In this document: one piece after another, positions 20,006 to 28,558 of the stretch | Layout: each line of letters starts with the position of its first letter | How positions within the stretch are numbered: position 1 is the first letter of the stretch | Origin: a virus | Strand: one strand, 5' to 3' | IMG/VR virus record: IMGVR_UViG_3300043409_001427 | Coordinates: 18,104-82,103 of that record | DNA length: 64,000 bases | Notes under the pieces: generated by a model | What the model was told of the DNA's origin: nothing | Seen by the model: the letters and a program-made list of their open reading frames with translations, nothing else | The model's database searches: none | Program-made: the position numbers and the translations under genes

Positions 20006-20443
20006 TTATTGTACGCTAAGTCCAATATGTTGATCAAAGGATAATCTTAAAACACTTGACTGGTCTGTTCCATTTAGGAGAAGCGCAACTTCGATAATAT
20101 ATCCTGTTGGGTATTCTGTTAAATTTATTTGTGTAGGTGTAACCCGGGGGTCACTGTTACAAATTGCTGTTATATCATCATTAAGAGCATGGCGAACCTC
20201 GGGTGTCATTGGTTCCATTAGCACATCCCAAACAATACTACCAAAGTTTGGATTCATAACACGCTCGCCCTTTCTTGTATTAAACTGATTAATAATGTCT
20301 TGTTTTATTAGTTCTAAGTCAAATAGCTTGGCGGTAGTATTGCTAGGATTAACACTACTAAACCCTTTATAGAAATGACTAACTTGTTGAACCTGTTCAA
20401 CAATAGCATTGGCATTATTAATTTCAATTGATTTGTATGGCAT
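20006..20443 (-). CDS. 25: Baseplate wedge protein gp25, predicted leaderless
   Basis: A 145-residue member of the GPW/gp25 family that nucleates sheath contact with the baseplate wedge and resembles the lysozyme-like fold lacking activity. The family signature TRKGERVMNPNFGSIVWDVLMEP starts near residue 56, followed by DDITAICNSDPRVTPTQI and a C-terminal strand pair (GYIIEVALLLNGTDQS). Length is normal for the family (T4 gp25 is 132). It lies between gp5 and gp6. The ATG is preceded by AATAAATACAATC with no correctly spaced Shine-Dalgarno; an AAGGA is 15 bases away. The late octamer at 20449-20456 puts the expected transcription start on the A of the ATG. Confidence 0.93.
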   Translation of the reverse strand: MPYKSIEINNANAIVEQVQQVSHFYKGFSSVNPSNTTAKLFDLELIKQDIINQFNTRKGERVMNPNFGSIVWDVLMEPMTPEVRHALNDDITAICNSDPRVTPTQINLTEYPTGYIIEVALLLNGTDQSSVLRLSFDQHIGLSVQ

Positions 20444-20448
20444 GATTG

Positions 20449-20456
20449 TATTTATT
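20449..20456 (-). promoter_or_regulatory. Late promoter AATAAATA with start point on the gp25 ATG
   Basis: The minus strand reads AATAAATA, then CAATC, then ATG. With the T4 late-promoter spacing (-13 to -6) +1 is 20443, the first base of gp25. It lies in the short gap after the gp5 stop at 20462. Confidence 0.6.
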
Positions 20457-20461
20457 TGTCC

Positions 20462-22705
20462 TTAAGACCCGGACCTTATAGGGTTCCCGTTGCTGTCTGT
20501 CACAATTCCTCCAGACCCTGTTCCCACAATACCCGACGGTTTAACTCCATCTTTTTCAAATTTAGCCTTGTACTCTGCATAATATTGCTTTCGTTTTTCA
20601 AAGCCGTTGCGACCGCCGTTAACAAGACCAGTCACTGATACTGGATCGTCCCAAAATGCTGTCGTGTCTTGGTACGGTTGAGTCATTGTTTTATTTTTAA
20701 ATCCTTTAGGTTTATAAACATTGAAGAAATATAATACGGATTTACTTGCCCACTCAATGCCTTCTACTAGATCGGGTTGTTGTTCAAAGTCAATTCCTGC
20801 TTTAAAATATCCGGTCATTTTTCTATAAACATCTTTACCTGTAAGTTGTATAAAGCCGCGGCCTTTGTACTTAACACCGTCGCCTGCTGTTCTATTTCCT
20901 AAATCAGTACGACCTTCGTATTCTGCACCACTTGCATATTCTCTCAAGGCCCTAAAGTGATCACTTTCAACTTTACACTGGGACATCCAGGCCGCTAATT
21001 TTATCGGATCTGTTACACCGTTTGCTATTAAAGTAGCCTGTAGGTATTGCTCATTATCTGCCGCTTTTCCTTTTAGGGGGGCAGCAACCGGAGCATCATT
21101 TACTGGCGGCGCGGCACCGGAACCAGCTTCCGGTGCAGGTGCGGTTGGGCTAACACTGCTGTCTCCACCGGGTCGAGGAGTTACAACAACATTGGTACTA
21201 GCTGGGGTAAACTTTTCAGGATTAACATTCTCATGATGCGGCCAAGGTTCGTGAGTAGGAACCCGTTGCATTATAGTAGTGATAGTACCTGTATTATAAA
21301 ATTTGTCAGGCCCCCAACCGTAACTAATTTCTCGATTAGGTAATGCAAAGATATCTAACTTTTCTGGAACTTCGGCAGACTCGGGCTTATTAGGATCTGG
21401 TGCGGCTGGGCCGTTTAAGTGAATCTGTGTGGCTGCGGCGATTATATTGCCGCTTGCACCTAGCGAAAGCGTACCTGATGCTCCGCAGATTAAATTAGCG
21501 GCAGTTCCTATGCTGTATGCACCAGCCGATGCGTGAGAACTGGTTCCGCCTGCTTCAGAATTTATGTTACCGCCCGAAGAAACTCTAAAATTATCACCGG
21601 TTGAGATATTAAGATTATCACCAAATATTATCTTTCCACTAGTATCGCAAATAAGATAAAATCTACTCTTACAATTAACTTCTATTCCATCAAATGCATT
21701 CATGTGTATATTGCGGCCTGCTTCAAAGTTGATATCTCTATCTGCTCTAAAGTTAAAATCTTGTTCCGAATGTATACTGATGCTATCCTGAGCAAAAATA
21801 TCAATCTTTCCGTTGCTGGTTAATTCTATCCACGCACTGCCTTTACTATTACCAATGTAAATTAAATCCTGGCTATTATGCATGAGGATCTGATGTCCAG
21901 TCCTAGTGCGGATTCTCACCAATTCATTCTGTCCGTTAATATCGCCGTCGTCCATTACAAATGTAGTGCCGCCCAGCCTACTTACAGGTGCTTGACGCTT
22001 TTGTTCATAGCCAATCATACCGGTTTTGGCTCCTGCACTGGTGTCTAGTGGGCCCGGGGTGCTAATACCAAATACTGAACTTGGCACCTCTCTTCTTGCA
22101 CCGCTAGAAGTAACTCCTCTAACAGTATCTAACAACAATCCTTGTTCCACTAGTCTATCGGCAAACGGATGAACAGGTTTTTTAATAGTATCAACGTTAG
22201 GAACATTTAAATTCTGTGTACTTTTTAAATACTCAGCAACTGGTAGGTAAGTAGTTCCATACTTTTGTAACTGTTCAGAAGTTACAGCAGAATTTTGACT
22301 TGCGGCAATTCCCGGTACCATATGATTTTGGAATTGATCCGGAACACATCCCATCCAATAACCTTGATTTGGATCTCCGTCAACAAAGATAACCATAACG
22401 ATCGTTCCCACATCGGGAGGAATACACCACATACCATAGCTTTTCTGCACATCGTTAAAATTACTACTGTTATTACCTTCAAACCTAGGACTAGTCACTC
22501 CATAGAACGGACTGAGATACTTAACAACAAAAGTGTTTTCTTGAGAGTCAACGGTATTATGAATTGTCTTAACTAGGGCAACTTCTAATCCTCCCATATA
22601 AGTAGGATCTAGATGACTTGTTACTTCTGCTAAGAATGGGCCAGGTGAGGATAACAAACCACTTCCACCGCCTCTGCGTGTTGACATTCGTGTTTCTGTA
22701 GCCAT
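20462..22705 (-). CDS. 5: Baseplate hub / tail needle gp5 with C-terminal GH19-type lytic domain
   Basis: Central spike of the baseplate, which punctures the cell envelope. Residues 25-130 form the OB-fold part (GPFLAEVTSHLDPTYMGGLEV, KYLSPFYGVTSPRFEGNN, YGMWCIPPDVGTIVMVIFVDG, GYWMGCVPD). Residues about 285-425 are a string of short strand repeats (GKIDIFAQDSISIHSEQDFNF, DRDINFEAGRNIHMNAFDGI), the triple beta-helix needle. A Pro/Ala linker near residues 500-540 leads to a C-terminal domain (about 545-720) of the GH19 chitinase/endolysin type: AAWMSQCKVESDHF with the probable catalytic Glu near 579, ASGAEYEGRTDLGN, GDGVKYKGRGFIQLTGKDVY. T4 gp5 instead carries a T4-type lysozyme between the OB fold and the needle, so both the enzyme family and its place differ. 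The domain would cut peptidoglycan during entry. Confidence 0.9.
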   Translation of the reverse strand: MATETRMSTRRGGGSGLLSSPGPFLAEVTSHLDPTYMGGLEVALVKTIHNTVDSQENTFVVKYLSPFYGVTSPRFEGNNSSNFNDVQKSYGMWCIPPDVGTIVMVIFVDGDPNQGYWMGCVPDQFQNHMVPGIAASQNSAVTSEQLQKYGTTYLPVAEYLKSTQNLNVPNVDTIKKPVHPFADRLVEQGLLLDTVRGVTSSGARREVPSSVFGISTPGPLDTSAGAKTGMIGYEQKRQAPVSRLGGTTFVMDDGDINGQNELVRIRTRTGHQILMHNSQDLIYIGNSKGSAWIELTSNGKIDIFAQDSISIHSEQDFNFRADRDINFEAGRNIHMNAFDGIEVNCKSRFYLICDTSGKIIFGDNLNISTGDNFRVSSGGNINSEAGGTSSHASAGAYSIGTAANLICGASGTLSLGASGNIIAAATQIHLNGPAAPDPNKPESAEVPEKLDIFALPNREISYGWGPDKFYNTGTITTIMQRVPTHEPWPHHENVNPEKFTPASTNVVVTPRPGGDSSVSPTAPAPEAGSGAAPPVNDAPVAAPLKGKAADNEQYLQATLIANGVTDPIKLAAWMSQCKVESDHFRALREYASGAEYEGRTDLGNRTAGDGVKYKGRGFIQLTGKDVYRKMTGYFKAGIDFEQQPDLVEGIEWASKSVLYFFNVYKPKGFKNKTMTQPYQDTTAFWDDPVSVTGLVNGGRNGFEKRKQYYAEYKAKFEKDGVKPSGIVGTGSGGIVTDSNGNPIRSGS

Positions 22706-22708
22706 ATA

Positions 22709-25700
22709 TTACCTTATCATTATTTTATCTAACGGACTTGTTCCTGCAGACCTACTACCAAATTTATTAACAACGGAGCTTCCTAGGTCGCCCACGATGT
22801 TAACTGGGCCTAGTTGATTCCTGACTCCGATAAAGTTACCTTCTAGTGACCCCAGAATTCCAGTCGGTCCCATCAATGACTTTCTCTCTGCATATAATTT
22901 AGCACCTAATACGGCTGCATCAGTAAGATTGTTTACCCCCAATCTACTTGCATATTTTTGAACAATTGATGGTGAATTTGACATTGCTTCTTGAGCAGTA
23001 TCACCAGATAATTGTGTTTGAGATATTTCCGAAATGTTGTTTGCTCCATATGACCTAGCCAATGCGGTCGGCCCCCCATACGATACAATACTGTTAAGAG
23101 CACCAATATCCGGCCTTGGTGGTTGGGCAACTGCATACGGAGCACTAGGTGGTAATCTAGAAATGCCTCCGTACGACATTCCGTTAAGATTTATTCCTTG
23201 GGCCGCAGCCGTTGCTAAATTAGTATCAGCAGGAATATTGCTAGCAATTCCTGATAATTGTCCTAACACCTTACTTTCTAGGTTAGGACTTAATCCAGAT
23301 AGTTGACTTTGGTCTACACCAAATAATGGTGCAATAGCATGAGGGTCTGCATTAGACCCCTGAGTTAATGACCTCAATCGAGATGTAACATCTCCAACTA
23401 GGCCGGCGCCGCGGTCTGGCATAGACGATGTGGCTCCAATCATATTAGAATTTAACCCTTGAATGGGACTATTCCCTATTGGTAACGCAGACGGAATAAT
23501 TTGAACATTAGCACCGGCACCAATTCCTGATCCAATGACACCAAGTTGACTAACCTTCCTGGCCTGTATCCCAACAAATTGATCTAACAACTGCCTTGGG
23601 GCGCCGCTAATACCAAAGCTATTGGCCAGTGTGCTAGCTAACTGTTGTACATAGCCGCCAGGGCTATATACTCGATTTTGTAAACCTACTGCCGCCCTAG
23701 CAGGTAATGGCATACCAAAAGCAGGCTGAAATTGTCCACCAGGTATTGATCCTCCGAACCCTTGACCGGCAAGTCTTGCGGCGCCTGCTAGGTTTGGAGT
23801 TGCTCCGCTTACTGCTGAAATACCGGCAGATAACCTTGATGCGCCTGCTAGGTTTAGATTACTACCGGCTACTGCTGAAACAGTTCCCCCAAGTCCACCA
23901 GTAGCCGCAGTAAAATTAGATAGGTATCCTGGTAATCCTGGTGAAGGAAGTCCTCTGTTTATTTGATTCCACAAGTTTAATTCATCTGGTCGTTGTCCGG
24001 GTGCGGATGGTTCTGCTGGCGTTGCGTCTTGAACTACTGTATCTCTTCTGTTAACCGCTTGACTAATCCGAGCCGTTGGATCTGTCGGTTTATTTTTTCC
24101 TTTGTTAGAAACCTCCCCTGCTCTAGATTGTCCCGGTACTCGAACAATCTGTAATGTTTGTTTAAAGGCGCCGCCTTTAAACGCACTCTTGCAGGTAGTA
24201 ACCATATACACACCACTAAACGGAATCTTTTCAGGTTCAAAAAACATTTGGCCGCCTTGTTCGAGCGGCTGAATGTCAATTGGGTTCATAAAATTAATAG
24301 TGATCAACACTTCGCCGTAATTAAAAGACGCCTCGCCATCTTGTGTTTCTCTGGGACTAGCCTTAGAAGGTTTGGGACTGTAATTTCCTATTCCGCCAGT
24401 TACAATATAAAACGGATCTCCGACAATTTCTATTTCGCCGGTAAGCATATTACTAGTAGAATCAACTACTGCCGAGTGCATGGCCTGGGCCATCGCAAAA
24501 TATGCACTTTGCTGAGTTTGACCTCCGGAGTTTTCCATATCGTTCGTTAAGTCAGCCGTAGTTTGAACCGGGTGTCCTGGCAATCCTGTTTCTTGCGACC
24601 TATCTATATCAGACTCACTCGTTGTAATTTTTATATTAGGCTTATCAGTCGGGGCCGCAGAATTTCTCGAAGGTGGTCCGCCAGTATTTCCTAATCTTGC
24701 AGGAACTGCTTCAAAGAACATATTATTAAAATTTAATTTAAAATTAGTTACATCTATATTTTTTCCTGTATAGATATAATTGTATTCTCTCATTGACTGC
24801 TTTGACAATTTTTCCATATCTAGTCTGTTATTTCCATAATTTGGAATACGAGTATATAAAATTTTAAAAGGAGTAACAACAAAAGTATAAATTTGATAAG
24901 GTCGTTTCTTCTCTTTGCTTGTAGACTGTTTGTTTTCTACTTCCATTTTAATTAAGAAATAATCAACCATATTATCTTTTACTACTGTCTGCCATTCAGA
25001 CGGTGACGATAGCTTTTCAAGTATGTCTCTTATATAATGACTATCCTTAATAATTGAAGTTATGCATTCATGTATTTTCTTTCCTTCAGGAAACTGTACT
25101 GCTGATACTCCGGGAGACAATTTAAATACTTCGGGTCGTTTAGCACTCTGTTCAGGTGTGGGATTCTTTTGATCTTTAGGTTGATTTGCTGTTGGTTTTT
25201 GATTTGTTCCGGCATCAGGAAACTTATAAGAGGCGCTGTCTTTTAATAGTTCTGTAACCTGTGCTCCGGCAAGTTTATTCACTATCTTAACACCATCACT
25301 CCATCCGGTTGTATCATTCCATTCAGGAAATCTAATTTTATATTCATCAAAGGAGTCAGCCCCTAAAGGAGTTTTACTAATAGATTGGTCATGCTCCTTT
25401 GCTTGTTTCTCGACCGACTGTACTAAATTTTGTAAGATTGATTGAACAGTTCCCCCAGAAATTTTAACAGGCATTTTAATTTCGGAAGGATTTCCAAATC
25501 CCTTCTGCTCTAATGGGACTGCTGTTACATTATATTTCGTACCTTTCTCGTCTACACTTACTTCTACATTGCTTAATTGTATGGGGAAATATCTAACAGC
25601 ATTTTTTTCGTATATTGGATCTGAAATATCATCACCGTCTGGGTACCCAACAACTTCCATTTTTAATAAAAAAGTAGCATCGTGATACGATGCATATCCT

Positions 25701-26299
25701 GCCGCGATAGAAGCCACATGCATTGATTCGAGAAACCCACTTATACTGTAGGGTTCAATAACTTCAAATATAACCTTTGTAGGTTGTGTTACTCCGCTTT
25801 GACCATCCGAAGACATAACAGTTTCTACCTCAACATTGTCAACAAACATGTCAAAGCGACCCGGACTTTTTTGATTAAACTCACTGATAAGAGCGTTACC
25901 TGAAGAATCTAAATAATCAACCTTAGTAGTTGCTGTTGTCACCGTAGGGACTGTTTTCTTCCACCACAATGAGCCAGTTGTTGCAGTACCGCGCTTTTCT
26001 TCTTTCACTTCCATCGTTCGAGGAACTGGTACTGCTTTTGACGGATCAATTCCTTTGGTACCTTTTCCTGATGATCTTAAAATAACATAGTCTAACGCAC
26101 TATCTCTATAAGTTTCGGGCCTATACGCATCGTCTCTTTTTAATGTAGACAAAGTAAAAAGATATGTATAGGATTTATATTTGTGTAATACATTACTACC
26201 AGTTGACCCTCGAATCGCGCCGTTAGCAGTGTCCAGCCCGATTGGTGCAGGTGTTGCTGACTTTTCTGTTTTCTTTTCAACACTAGTACTATCAGCCAT
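22709..26299 (-). CDS. Putative baseplate hub protein (gp27-position) with low-complexity C-terminus
   Basis: A 1196-residue structural protein between the gp53-like gene and gp5, where T4-like phages of this kind encode the hub partner of gp5. Ordered-looking segments: VIFEVIEPYSISGFLESMHV and FLLKMEVVGYPDG (about residues 175-225), SNVEVSVDEKGTKYNVTAVP (near 250), REYNYIYTGKNIDVTNFKLNF (near 505), and ITINFMNPIDIQPLEQGG with FSGVYMVTTCKSAFKGGAF (about 665-710), which looks like a hub/VgrG-type domain. The last 450 residues are rich in Gly, Ala, Ser and Leu with an internal repeat (LAGASRLSAGI, LAGAARLAGQG) and look flexible. I cannot confirm homology to gp27 without a profile search; a virion role is secure from context. 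Start has AGGAATTT upstream. Confidence 0.7.
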   Translation of the reverse strand: MADSTSVEKKTEKSATPAPIGLDTANGAIRGSTGSNVLHKYKSYTYLFTLSTLKRDDAYRPETYRDSALDYVILRSSGKGTKGIDPSKAVPVPRTMEVKEEKRGTATTGSLWWKKTVPTVTTATTKVDYLDSSGNALISEFNQKSPGRFDMFVDNVEVETVMSSDGQSGVTQPTKVIFEVIEPYSISGFLESMHVASIAAGYASYHDATFLLKMEVVGYPDGDDISDPIYEKNAVRYFPIQLSNVEVSVDEKGTKYNVTAVPLEQKGFGNPSEIKMPVKISGGTVQSILQNLVQSVEKQAKEHDQSISKTPLGADSFDEYKIRFPEWNDTTGWSDGVKIVNKLAGAQVTELLKDSASYKFPDAGTNQKPTANQPKDQKNPTPEQSAKRPEVFKLSPGVSAVQFPEGKKIHECITSIIKDSHYIRDILEKLSSPSEWQTVVKDNMVDYFLIKMEVENKQSTSKEKKRPYQIYTFVVTPFKILYTRIPNYGNNRLDMEKLSKQSMREYNYIYTGKNIDVTNFKLNFNNMFFEAVPARLGNTGGPPSRNSAAPTDKPNIKITTSESDIDRSQETGLPGHPVQTTADLTNDMENSGGQTQQSAYFAMAQAMHSAVVDSTSNMLTGEIEIVGDPFYIVTGGIGNYSPKPSKASPRETQDGEASFNYGEVLITINFMNPIDIQPLEQGGQMFFEPEKIPFSGVYMVTTCKSAFKGGAFKQTLQIVRVPGQSRAGEVSNKGKNKPTDPTARISQAVNRRDTVVQDATPAEPSAPGQRPDELNLWNQINRGLPSPGLPGYLSNFTAATGGLGGTVSAVAGSNLNLAGASRLSAGISAVSGATPNLAGAARLAGQGFGGSIPGGQFQPAFGMPLPARAAVGLQNRVYSPGGYVQQLASTLANSFGISGAPRQLLDQFVGIQARKVSQLGVIGSGIGAGANVQIIPSALPIGNSPIQGLNSNMIGATSSMPDRGAGLVGDVTSRLRSLTQGSNADPHAIAPLFGVDQSQLSGLSPNLESKVLGQLSGIASNIPADTNLATAAAQGINLNGMSYGGISRLPPSAPYAVAQPPRPDIGALNSIVSYGGPTALARSYGANNISEISQTQLSGDTAQEAMSNSPSIVQKYASRLGVNNLTDAAVLGAKLYAERKSLMGPTGILGSLEGNFIGVRNQLGPVNIVGDLGSSVVNKFGSRSAGTSPLDKIMIR

Positions 26300-26300
26300 T

Positions 26301-26600
26301 TTAAATTCCTAATGAGGCTTTAAGAGAACTTAATTTAGGAACAAATATTTTAATTCCTGCCTGCATGTCAAACACCGGGTCTCTCAATATAGAAGGATTC
26401 CTTGCCGCAAATACCCACCATAGGCTAACATCATTATAAACATCGTGAGCAAGGAGATCGGGCCTAGTTTCGTAGCTTTTAGTTACAGTGAATAATATGT
26501 CATCTGCTTCGACAGGAACCTGTCGCCAGGTCATAACATCTAAATACCCAATAGTTTGCTCAGTATTATAATAAGGACTTGTATTTTTATATTCAGCCAT
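26301..26600 (-). CDS. 53: Baseplate wedge protein, gp53-like
   Basis: A 99-residue protein with a LysM/gp53-like pattern: YLDVMTWRQVPVEADDILFTV, then ETRPDLLAHDVYNDVSLWWVF, AARNPSILRDP and a C-terminal KIFVPKLSS strand. The YND..LWWV..RN core is typical of gp53-type and tail-protein-X-type baseplate components that bind the sheath-proximal wedge. It is shorter than T4 gp53 (196 residues). Its ATG overlaps the upstream gene end by one base and an AAGGATAT precedes it; the next gene starts two bases after its stop. Position between the tube-initiator candidate and the hub supports a baseplate role. The exact T4 equivalent is an inference. Confidence 0.6.
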   Translation of the reverse strand: MAEYKNTSPYYNTEQTIGYLDVMTWRQVPVEADDILFTVTKSYETRPDLLAHDVYNDVSLWWVFAARNPSILRDPVFDMQAGIKIFVPKLSSLKASLGI

Positions 26601-27463
26601 TATAGATATCCTTTTCCTTTGTATGTTCCATTAATAAATCCAGTAACACTCGAAGCTTGCATCTCGGCTCGACTGTACATCAGTTTGCAATTAATCGTTA
26701 AAGTGCTTCTTGTTGGAACACTTGCTGCCCCAAATGGTTGACTACTTTCTAACAACGAGTAAAAATCGCAATCGTCAGGAAAGTCGTGTTTAAAACTTGT
26801 GATAACCACTGGAATATTTTTTAAATTATATTCACCGTAAGCATCTAATCTACATACCGGAGGGGGAGACCCGGCAGTTGGATCATTACCAAAACTCATT
26901 TTAGTTAGTGCGGCTAATAATCGCACAGTTGCTAGCCAGATGACCGCATCGACTTCATTCTGCACAGTAAATTTTCCAGTTATTGAAATATCCGAAACAC
27001 TACTGCTCTTATAAAAATTAATAGGAAAGTTTGAGTGAATGGGAGTTAACGATCCATACTCTGCTTTGTGTTCCATTGTAACTTGCGGGGTGTATGGAAA
27101 AATAATTCCACCTAAATAACTTGGACCCAATTCAGCTAGGCTAGTACCTTGCGTAAATGTTGTGAGATAAGTTTTAGGTACACGGATCCGAACTCTAAGA
27201 TCGGTACTTTGAGAAGCGGGTTGAACATTTCCTTCAGAATCCTGTTTTTGCTGAGTTACTTCTTGAGCGGCTGGTGGGGTAGGCGGTGCTGCCCCAGGTG
27301 TTAGGTTCCCCATATCTCTAACCGGGCCTTCTTTTAGAGGTGGAGTCGGAGCTTGTTTGCGGCGCGGGTCTCTAAATATAATGGCGGCTCCACCTTTGGT
27401 GTCGGATCCAATAAAGCCCTTAGCGGCATAATTTTTACTTGCTTCACCTAAAATGTCACTCAT
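26600..27463 (-). CDS. Tail tube cap / initiator-like baseplate protein (gp48/gp54 candidate)
   Basis: First gene of the minus-strand tail operon, 287 residues. The first 90 residues are rich in Pro, Gln and Lys and look disordered. The folded part begins at LRVRIRVPKTYLT and contains GGIIFPYTPQVTMEHKAEYG, then SSVSDISITGKFTVQNEVDA, PPPVCRLDAYGEYNLKNIPVV, TSFKHDFPDDCDFY and STLTINCKLMYSRAE. This beta-rich pattern with a PYTP motif is reminiscent of tube-like or tube-initiating baseplate proteins in T4-like phages, but I cannot assign it firmly to gp48 or gp54. Translation start is supported by AAGGG ten bases before the ATG. It stands back to back with the gp55 gene. Confidence 0.45.
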   Translation of the reverse strand: MSDILGEASKNYAAKGFIGSDTKGGAAIIFRDPRRKQAPTPPLKEGPVRDMGNLTPGAAPPTPPAAQEVTQQKQDSEGNVQPASQSTDLRVRIRVPKTYLTTFTQGTSLAELGPSYLGGIIFPYTPQVTMEHKAEYGSLTPIHSNFPINFYKSSSVSDISITGKFTVQNEVDAVIWLATVRLLAALTKMSFGNDPTAGSPPPVCRLDAYGEYNLKNIPVVITSFKHDFPDDCDFYSLLESSQPFGAASVPTRSTLTINCKLMYSRAEMQASSVTGFINGTYKGKGYL

Positions 27464-27483
27464 AGTTTTTTTCCCTTATAGCT

Positions 27484-27491
27484 TATTTAAC
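27484..27491 (-). promoter_or_regulatory. Possible late promoter GTTAAATA for the tail operon
   Basis: GTTAAATA on the minus strand would start transcription at 27478, giving a 15-base leader that begins just before AAGGG, the ribosome binding site of the first tail gene. It differs from NATAAATA at one position. No other candidate was found in the 105-base divergent gap. Confidence 0.35.
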
Positions 27492-27518
27492 CAATAAATA
27501 AAATGCTAATATTTCTGG

Positions 27519-27546
27519 TTGACACATTGAAAAATCGTGTTATACT
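27519..27546 (+). promoter_or_regulatory. Sigma70-type promoter of gp55 (plus a nearby late-like octamer)
   Basis: TTGACA at 27519-27524 and TATACT at 27541-27546 are separated by 16 bases, a near-consensus host promoter. Transcription would begin about 27553, just before the AAAGGAA ribosome binding site of gp55. An AATAAATA octamer at 27493-27500 could add late transcription. The promoter lies after an in-frame upstream ATG at 27503, which rules that ATG out as the start for this promoter. Confidence 0.75.
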
Positions 27547-27568
27547 TGTACAAAGGAACCTACCCACA

Positions 27569-28510
27569 ATGACTATCGGAATAACAACAATAAGAAAAGC
27601 CAAATATTTAAACAATCGAGATTTACTAGCAGAGATACATCGTAGCAAGTGTTCATTTTCTAGCTTTATTACTCCGGAGCACGGCACCTACGACATTATC
27701 CTCCCAAATTTAGATAAAGTAAATCAAAGAACTGTAGCCGAAGCTAAAAGAAATAGGGCTAAACGACTGGGATTACAAGCATTTGCTATAGCAAGAAACT
27801 CGGGCGACAAGAAAACAAAACTTGCAGAAGTAACCCCGGACTATAAAACTGTTACGAAGACCGATGTTGTTATTCGTATAATGACCTTTGATCATATTCC
27901 CCTAGCCCCCGGTCGTAAGAAAACTACCAAAACTACCGCCGATAGCCACGATAAAGTAAACTTCCCCCCATTCCAACATTGGAAGTTTGACGAAACCGAT
28001 CCTGATAAACTTGTCTGTGTTGGCAAAAGCCACTGGAAAGGTCCGCTCGATACTGGACATTTTGGTAAAGACCACGGTCGCATTACAGAAAACTTAGGTA
28101 GAATGTATATTAAACTAAGTGAACGCTATGCTCAGCGATCTAATTGGCGTGGTTATACTTACATTGATGAAATGAAAGGGCAGGCAATTCTACAACTAAG
28201 TCAAATTGGTTTACAATTTGATGAAAGTAAATCGGAAAATCCGTTTGCCTACTATACCGCCGCAGTTACTAATAGTTTTACAAGAATCCTAAACTTAGAA
28301 AAGAAAAGCCAAAATATCCGTGACGACTTGTTAGAGGAAAATGGATTAACCCCAAGTTTAACTCGACAAAACAAACAAGAGTACGCAGAAGAAACAGCAA
28401 GGCAAGCAGAACTATACAAAAATATGCGTCAGCCCAAGAGTGAAGATACTGCATCGGATGAAGACGAGGCAGGTATTGACATTGTTGAAGGAGGAGAAAT
28501 AAAGGCTTGA
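27569..28510 (+). CDS. 55: Late-transcription sigma factor gp55
   Basis: Directs the host RNA polymerase to phage late promoters (T4 gp55 recognises TATAAATA). Diagnostic segment near the end: YTYIDEMKGQAILQLSQIG, LQFDESKSENPFAYYTAAV and TNSFTRILNLEKKSQNIRD (about residues 203-260 of 313), typical of gp55 in marine T4-like phages and corresponding to sigma region 2. The N-terminal half has basic segments (EAKRNRAKRLGLQAF). The C-terminus is acidic (SEDTASDEDEAG), as expected for the part meeting the sliding clamp or polymerase. I choose the ATG at 27569 because AAAGGAA lies at the right distance and a sigma70 promoter overlaps the longer alternative from 27503. Followed directly by the gp47 promoter, whose -35 contains the gp55 stop. 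Confidence 0.88.
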   Translation: MTIGITTIRKAKYLNNRDLLAEIHRSKCSFSSFITPEHGTYDIILPNLDKVNQRTVAEAKRNRAKRLGLQAFAIARNSGDKKTKLAEVTPDYKTVTKTDVVIRIMTFDHIPLAPGRKKTTKTTADSHDKVNFPPFQHWKFDETDPDKLVCVGKSHWKGPLDTGHFGKDHGRITENLGRMYIKLSERYAQRSNWRGYTYIDEMKGQAILQLSQIGLQFDESKSENPFAYYTAAVTNSFTRILNLEKKSQNIRDDLLEENGLTPSLTRQNKQEYAEETARQAELYKNMRQPKSEDTASDEDEAGIDIVEGGEIKA

Positions 28511-28535
28511 CTTTATTCAACATTGTTTGTACACT
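28507..28535 (+). promoter_or_regulatory. Sigma70-like promoter of the gp47-gp46 unit
   Basis: TTGACT at 28507-28512 and TACACT at 28530-28535 with 17-base spacing. The expected start near 28542 immediately precedes AAGGGA at 28545-28550, the ribosome binding site of gp47. Layout is the same as for the gp55 promoter. Confidence 0.6.
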
Positions 28536-28558
28536 ATTAGTTACAAGGGAACTATAGA

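Noticed and set aside
27503-27568. Upstream in-frame ATG for gp55 (22 extra residues)
   Set aside because: A near-consensus sigma70 promoter lies between this ATG and the one at 27569, and only the later ATG has a good ribosome binding site.
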